A stretch of 64,000 nt of DNA, taken from contig NZ_BMLK01000001.1 in the NCBI RefSeq assembly GCF_014645195.1, positions 62,001 to 126,000 on the forward strand, written 5' to 3'. Shown here piece by piece: positions 59,963 through 64,000 of this stretch; within the stretch, counting starts at the first letter, position 1, and each line of letters starts with the position of its first letter. The notes under the pieces were generated by a model. That model was not told the origin of the DNA, did not search any database, and saw only the letters and a list, made by a program, of their open reading frames with translations. This stretch comes from Novosphingobium indicum. Its GTDB lineage: Bacteria > Pseudomonadota > Alphaproteobacteria > Sphingomonadales > Sphingomonadaceae. A program made the position numbers and the translations under genes.

Positions 59963-60874
59963 TCACTCGGAATGCTTGTCGGCCTTGCGCCGGCCCATGC
60001 GCATGCCGCTTTCCAGCCTTGCCCGCAACTGCGTGTAGTAATCCTCGAGGAACGCCTTTTCATCGTTCCAGCCGTCGTTGCGGTCGATCTTGCCAGCGAT
60101 GGTCTGATAGACCGTCTCGATCGACTTTTCGCGGTTCTCGCGCAGGACACGTTCGAGCGTCTGCAGTTCATACTCGCCGTAGACCTCCAGTTCGGCCTCC
60201 TCGAAGCGATAGCCACGGCGCGACGTGCTGACAGCATCGGTTTCGCCTGCAGACATTGCCGCTTCGAGTTTCTGGCGCGGTCGCTCGAGCACCCACGATC
60301 CGGCGATCACGTCGCCCGCACGCAGGGCGTCGCGGTTGAACAGCGGGAAGAGCATGAAGATCAGGAACCAGGCCGTCGCCGCCAGCCAGGCCCAGCCGTT
60401 GTCCGCCCCTGCACTCGCGAGGAACACCAGCGGCAGGAACAGCTCGATATCGCGCAGCAGGTTGCGGGCGATGACCATCTCGGCGGTGAGCCGTCCGCCA
60501 TCGCGCGCGGCGATGCGGATGCCGGTCAGCCGCTTGCCCGGCGTCGCCCCACGCGGGCCCAGTTCGAAGAACAGGAAGTAGGCATTGCGGAACAGGAAGA
60601 TCACAACGATCCAGACAATGACGAGAAACTGCAGCGCCTGCCCGGCAACCGAGCCGGACTGCGCCGCCCGCTCTACCTGCGCCACGCCGCCTGCAATCTG
60701 GAACAGAGCGATGGTGCTGGCGATGATCAGCACGACAATAATCAGCAGATCGAGCATCAGCGCGCCCATGCGGGCACCCCGGCTGGCAACGGCGACCGGT
60801 AGCGAAATGCCCTCAGGCGTCACCAGAATGCGATCGCGGCGGGACCGGCGCAGGCGATTGGGCAGCGCGCTCAT
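59963..60874 (-). CDS. RDD family membrane protein
   Basis: 303 aa from ATG 60874, overlapping the SpoIIM gene's stop. The N-terminal part has RDD-type membrane helices: VASRGARMGALMLDLLIIVV (the R-x-x-x-x-x-x-x-D pattern), VIWIVVIFLFRNAYFLFFEL, and RGATPGKRLTGIRI (typical RDD loop). The C-terminal third is soluble and helical (YEFEEAELEVYGEYELQT-like region, ESIETVYQTIAGKID). Often linked to DUF58 and MoxR genes, as here. Role unknown. Confidence 0.85.
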   Translation of the reverse strand: MSALPNRLRRSRRDRILVTPEGISLPVAVASRGARMGALMLDLLIIVVLIIASTIALFQIAGGVAQVERAAQSGSVAGQALQFLVIVWIVVIFLFRNAYFLFFELGPRGATPGKRLTGIRIAARDGGRLTAEMVIARNLLRDIELFLPLVFLASAGADNGWAWLAATAWFLIFMLFPLFNRDALRAGDVIAGSWVLERPRQKLEAAMSAGETDAVSTSRRGYRFEEAELEVYGEYELQTLERVLRENREKSIETVYQTIAGKIDRNDGWNDEKAFLEDYYTQLRARLESGMRMGRRKADKHSE

Positions 60875-61911
60875 CGCCGGTCCAGCACCGCATCGGCATT
60901 GCCGCGAAAGGCGAAGAAGTAGACGCACCAGAGGGAGAGCATGAAACCGCCGATGACGAAGCGACCGAAGGTTTCATCGACCATCTGTCGGGCAAAGCCT
61001 TCCAGAAGCGCCGCGATCACCAGCATCAGCACGACCCCGGTCATAACCACGGCGGAGCGGCGCCCGGCCTCTCCGGCCGCCTGCAGTACCGGCCTGTTGC
61101 CGGGAAAGGCGAAGGCGCGGCCGATATGCAGCCCGGCAGCGCCGGCAAGCAGGATCGCGAAGAGTTCGGTCGTGCCATGCACCGCGATCCACCCCGCGAA
61201 GTCCACGGCCAGGCCAACCCGATGATAGACCCAGGCCATGGCACCGAGCGTCGCGAGGTTCTGCACCAGCAGCAGCAGAGACGGCACACCGAAGGCAAAG
61301 CCCAGCGCGAAGGCCAGAATCGAGACCTGCGCATTGTTGCTGAACAGTTGAGCAGCAAAAACGCTCATGCCGCTTTCCTTGGATTGGCCGAAAATCGTGC
61401 TGCGCAGCACTTCCTCGCTGGCGCCGGGAACGCGCTGCCCGGCCATCTCACGGCCCACCAGCGAGAAATACCATTCGGGATCGTGGCTGACGAGGATCCA
61501 GCCGACCACGGCGCCGGCCACCATGACGGCAAATGCTATGAGCAGGTCCAGCCAGATCGAACGGACCGCCGCGCTCCAGCCGCCGCCCAGAAACCCTCTC
61601 AGCCATTCCCACAGCGAGGACCGCGTTCCGTAAACGACGAACCACGCGCGCTGAACCAGCGATTCCAGATAGGCCAGCGTGGCAGCATCGAGCGAGGTCT
61701 CGCGGGCAATCGAAAGGCTCGATGCCACTGTGCGATAGAGGCCGGGCAGTGCCAGAAGATCCTCGTCAGAGATCCCCTTGAGGCGCCCCTTCTCCATCCG
61801 CGTGACGATGGTCTCCAGCCGCTTCCAGTCGGCCTCGCGGTCAAGCCGGAAACGGTCGGAGCGCAGGGCGGCGGTTTCAATGGCCGAGGGGGCGGAAACA
61901 GCGGCGTTCAT
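60871..61911 (-). CDS. SpoIIM-like (DUF95) membrane protein
   Basis: 346 aa. A soluble N-terminal helical region (LDREADWKRLETIVTRMEKG) is followed by about six membrane segments: LDLLIAFAVMVAGAVVGWIL, FAAQLFSNNAQVSILAFALG, VPSLLLLVQNLATLGAMAWV, HGTTELFAILLAGAAGLHIG, SAVVMTGVVLMLVIAALLEG and FGRFVIGGFMLSLWCVYFF. The NNAQVSILAFALGFAFGVPS motif is the stage II sporulation M signature. This organism type does not sporulate, so the name reflects family only. It overlaps both neighbours. Confidence 0.87.
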   Translation of the reverse strand: MNAAVSAPSAIETAALRSDRFRLDREADWKRLETIVTRMEKGRLKGISDEDLLALPGLYRTVASSLSIARETSLDAATLAYLESLVQRAWFVVYGTRSSLWEWLRGFLGGGWSAAVRSIWLDLLIAFAVMVAGAVVGWILVSHDPEWYFSLVGREMAGQRVPGASEEVLRSTIFGQSKESGMSVFAAQLFSNNAQVSILAFALGFAFGVPSLLLLVQNLATLGAMAWVYHRVGLAVDFAGWIAVHGTTELFAILLAGAAGLHIGRAFAFPGNRPVLQAAGEAGRRSAVVMTGVVLMLVIAALLEGFARQMVDETFGRFVIGGFMLSLWCVYFFAFRGNADAVLDRR

Positions 61912-63236
61912 CCGATCGCTCCCGATCGCTTGATGGAAAGATAGGCGTCGAGCAGGCGCGTGCCGATGCGGTCGAAAGGCGCCTCCACGACATCGACGCC
62001 GATCTGCCGCAACCGGCCCGTGACCAGCGCCCTCTGACGAAGCAGCAAATCGGCGGAGACGGCTTCGGACAAGGTCTCCAGATCGTCGGGCGCGGCGGCC
62101 GACATCGTTTCCAGCTCATCGTCGGCCATGGTCACGAACAGGACCACATGGCGCGAAACAAGTCGCGATATGCTCTCGATCATCAGCTCGGCATTTGTGG
62201 GATCGCTGAAGTCCGAAAAGACGACGATCAGCGAGCGGCGCTGCAGGCGACCGGCCAGCGTTGCCAGCGCCAGCGTGAAGTTGGGTTCCTCGGTGCGGTA
62301 TTCCAGCTCGGCGGCCGCACGCTGCAGCCGGTAGAATTCGCCCGATGCGGCAATGAAGGGCGTCTGCACTTCGGGATGACCGGCAAAGCCGAACAGCGAG
62401 ACCCTGTCCCCTCCACGCAGCGCGACATAAGCCGTTGCCAGAGCGGCCGAAACCGCCCGGTCGAGCCGCGGCATACCCTGTATCGGTTCGCACATCGCCT
62501 GCCCGCAATCGAAAGCGAAAACGATCTGGTTGTTGCGCTCGGTCTCGTATTCCTTGGCATAGAGATGGACGTGCTTGGCCGAAGCCTTCCAGTCGATGCG
62601 CCGGCGGTCCATGCCCGGCTCGTACTCGGCCAGTGCTTCGAACTGCGTCCCCTCACCGCGGATACGCCGCGCGATCAGGCCGAACTGCGCGTCCTTGAGG
62701 AAGGTCTGCAGTGCCGGCGAACGGACAGCGGCGATGTTGGGCCAGACCCGCACAGCCTCGTCGACGTCGCCCTCAAGCTGGCGCGCACCGAGCCCGAGCG
62801 GGCCCGTCCAGCGCAGCCACGTGCGGCTTACTTGCCCGGTTCCACGGCGTGTCGCGCTGAAGCGCGCAGAGCCCTGCCAGTCATCGGTTTGCCTCTGGAG
62901 ATCAAGCGTCATGCGCCCACCCGGTGCCAGCCGCGGATCGCAGGCAAGCGCCAGTTGCATCGCCGATGGACGCCCGCCGCTCAGCCGGACATGCGCGCCC
63001 ATGGCTTCGCTCGCGCCGACTTCGATATCACCCGGCACCGCAAGGCGAAGGTCTTCCAGCCGGCCAGCCAGCAGTGCATCGATCACGACCAGCGCCAGAA
63101 GGACAAGGCCTGCGAAAGGCGCGATCACCCACGCGTCCGGCCGGGTTGCGCCGATCACCAGCGCGACCGGCGCCGCCAGCACCAGCAGCACGGCGGCGCG
63201 AACGGTCGGAACAATCGGGGCGATGCCGCGGCGCAT
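61908..63236 (-). CDS. DUF58 domain protein (vWA-like)
   Basis: 442 aa. Two N-terminal membrane helices (APIVPTVRAAVLLVLAAPVA, IAPFAGLVLLALVVIDALLA) precede the DUF58 core YEPGMDRRRIDWKASAKHVH. A vWA-like region follows with FAFDCGQAMCEPIQGMPRLD, where a MIDAS-like DxxxS is degraded to DCGQA, and LIVVFSDFSDPTNAEL. DUF58 proteins work with MoxR ATPases, probably in assembling or maturing membrane-associated complexes. It is separated from moxR by 3 bases. Confidence 0.88.
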   Translation of the reverse strand: MRRGIAPIVPTVRAAVLLVLAAPVALVIGATRPDAWVIAPFAGLVLLALVVIDALLAGRLEDLRLAVPGDIEVGASEAMGAHVRLSGGRPSAMQLALACDPRLAPGGRMTLDLQRQTDDWQGSARFSATRRGTGQVSRTWLRWTGPLGLGARQLEGDVDEAVRVWPNIAAVRSPALQTFLKDAQFGLIARRIRGEGTQFEALAEYEPGMDRRRIDWKASAKHVHLYAKEYETERNNQIVFAFDCGQAMCEPIQGMPRLDRAVSAALATAYVALRGGDRVSLFGFAGHPEVQTPFIAASGEFYRLQRAAAELEYRTEEPNFTLALATLAGRLQRRSLIVVFSDFSDPTNAELMIESISRLVSRHVVLFVTMADDELETMSAAAPDDLETLSEAVSADLLLRQRALVTGRLRQIGVDVVEAPFDRIGTRLLDAYLSIKRSGAIG

Positions 63237-63239
63237 GTC

Positions 63240-64000
63240 CTAGCGGGGCGCCTCGGTCTGCTCGACCAGCTGGGCGACGAGCTGCTCGACCTGCTTGCCC
63301 TCGATCTCCGCAGCCGGGCTGAGCAGCAGGCGGTGGCGCAGCACGCTGCCGGCGAGTGCCTTGACGTCATCGGGCACGACATAGTCGCGGCCTTCGAGCG
63401 CAGCGCGAGCACGGGAGGCACCGGCCAGCAGGACGGCGGAACGCGGGCTGGCACCGGATGACAGATCCGGACTCTCGCGCGTCGCGCGTACCAGCCGGAC
63501 GACATAGTCGGTGACACTGGCGGAAAGGGTGACGCTTGCAACCGCTCGGGTGGCGGCGGCCAGAAGCTCCGGTGACGTCACGGCTTCGATCCCGAGTTCG
63601 GCCGGGCTCGGCGCTCCGCGATTCTCGCCGTAGCGGGCGACGATACGGCATTCTTCCTCGATGCTCGGATAGCCGACCAGCAGCTTGAACAGGAAACGGT
63701 CGAGCTGCGCTTCGGGCAGCGGATAGACGCCCTGGCTCTCGATCGGGTTCTGCGTCGCCACGACGGTGAAATGCTGCGGCAGTGTATGCGCCGTGCCGTC
63801 GAGCGTCACGCGGCGTTCCTGCATTGCCTCGAGCAAGGCCGCCTGCGTCTTGGGCGGTGTGCGGTTGATCTCGTCGGCCAGCAACAGGTCGCAGAAGATC
63901 GGGCCATGCGTCAGCGTGAACTGGCTGGTCTGGAAGTTGAACAGGTTCGAACCCAGAATATCGCCCGGCATCAGGTCCGGCGTGAACTGGATGCGCCCGA
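63240..64000 (-). CDS. MoxR family AAA+ ATPase, N-terminus outside window
   Basis: 253 complete codons are visible from the window edge (partial at the 5' end, including [20 protein letters not shown]). Walker B is [20 protein letters not shown], sensor 1 is [20 protein letters not shown], and the arginine-finger region is LDRFLF. Sensor 2 lies near [18 protein letters not shown]. The Walker A loop must lie beyond 64000. MoxR ATPases remodel partner proteins and are typically encoded next to DUF58, as here. Confidence 0.9.
   Translation of the reverse strand, partial: GRIQFTPDLMPGDILGSNLFNFQTSQFTLTHGPIFCDLLLADEINRTPPKTQAALLEAMQERRVTLDGTAHTLPQHFTVVATQNPIESQGVYPLPEAQLDRFLFKLLVGYPSIEEECRIVARYGENRGAPSPAELGIEAVTSPELLAAATRAVASVTLSASVTDYVVRLVRATRESPDLSSGASPRSAVLLAGASRARAALEGRDYVVPDDVKALAGSVLRHRLLLSPAAEIEGKQVEQLVAQLVEQTEAPR

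Overview
The window reads as chromosomal DNA of a high-GC alphaproteobacterium, most likely a sphingomonad (Sphingomonadaceae or Erythrobacteraceae, for example a Novosphingobium relative). The basis is the protein style, the secB/timA/mltA/smr neighbourhood, the ubiE-ubiB-coaBC-dut operon, the NfeD-slipin pair, a DUF4169 protein, and the repeat families lying in the biotin operon. No rRNA, tRNA, CRISPR array, transposase or prophage gene was recognised. Genus-level assignment is inference.

Layout. 1-5.3 kb: a truncated MATE exporter, a lipoprotein cytochrome c coupled to an NTF2-like protein, a Met/His-rich periplasmic protein, a MobA-like nucleotidyltransferase and a HerA-like ATPase with two small companions. 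6.1-11.0 kb: biotin operon bioF-bioH-like-bioC-bioD-bioA, interrupted by a ~260-bp inverted-repeat element and by a pair of REP-like palindromes. 11.1-13.3 kb: NfeD protease and slipin. 13.5-16 kb: ahpC-ahpF peroxide detoxification, with stem-loops between the genes and a terminator. 16.1-16.4 kb: a small low-GC gene of unknown function with an unusual palindromic, probably leaderless promoter. 16.5-23.6 kb: smr, mltA, timA, secB, murJ, trpS, MOSC. 23.8-30.5 kb: a DUF4136 lipoprotein, then on the minus strand ubiE-ubiB-membrane protein-coaBC-dut. 30.6-37.1 kb: TetR, a molybdopterin oxidoreductase, a GGDEF-EAL protein, and a CYTH/CHAD pair.

37.2-51 kb: the ribosomal stalk genes rplJ-rplL on the minus strand, and rpoB-rpoC on the plus strand about 4 kb away. 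They are separated by a small plus-strand gene, a four-gene operon (secreted peptide, two DUF2975 membrane proteins, XRE regulator) and an APH-like kinase. 51-58.9 kb: a secreted prolyl oligopeptidase, an aspartic protease, ispG with a coupled membrane protein, a CorA/ZntB-like transporter, a cytochrome P450 and a small lipoprotein. 59-64 kb: a minus-strand operon MoxR-DUF58-SpoIIM-RDD followed by two GNAT acetyltransferases.

The best candidate for an undescribed system is the peptide/DUF2975/DUF2975/XRE operon at 39.0-40.6 kb. It has a consensus promoter whose -35 box lies inside a perfect palindrome, and successive overlapping or closely spaced reading frames. Second are a Trp-rich leader ORF ahead of trpS and the 61-codon gene at 16.1 kb. 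All three are sequence-based inferences.
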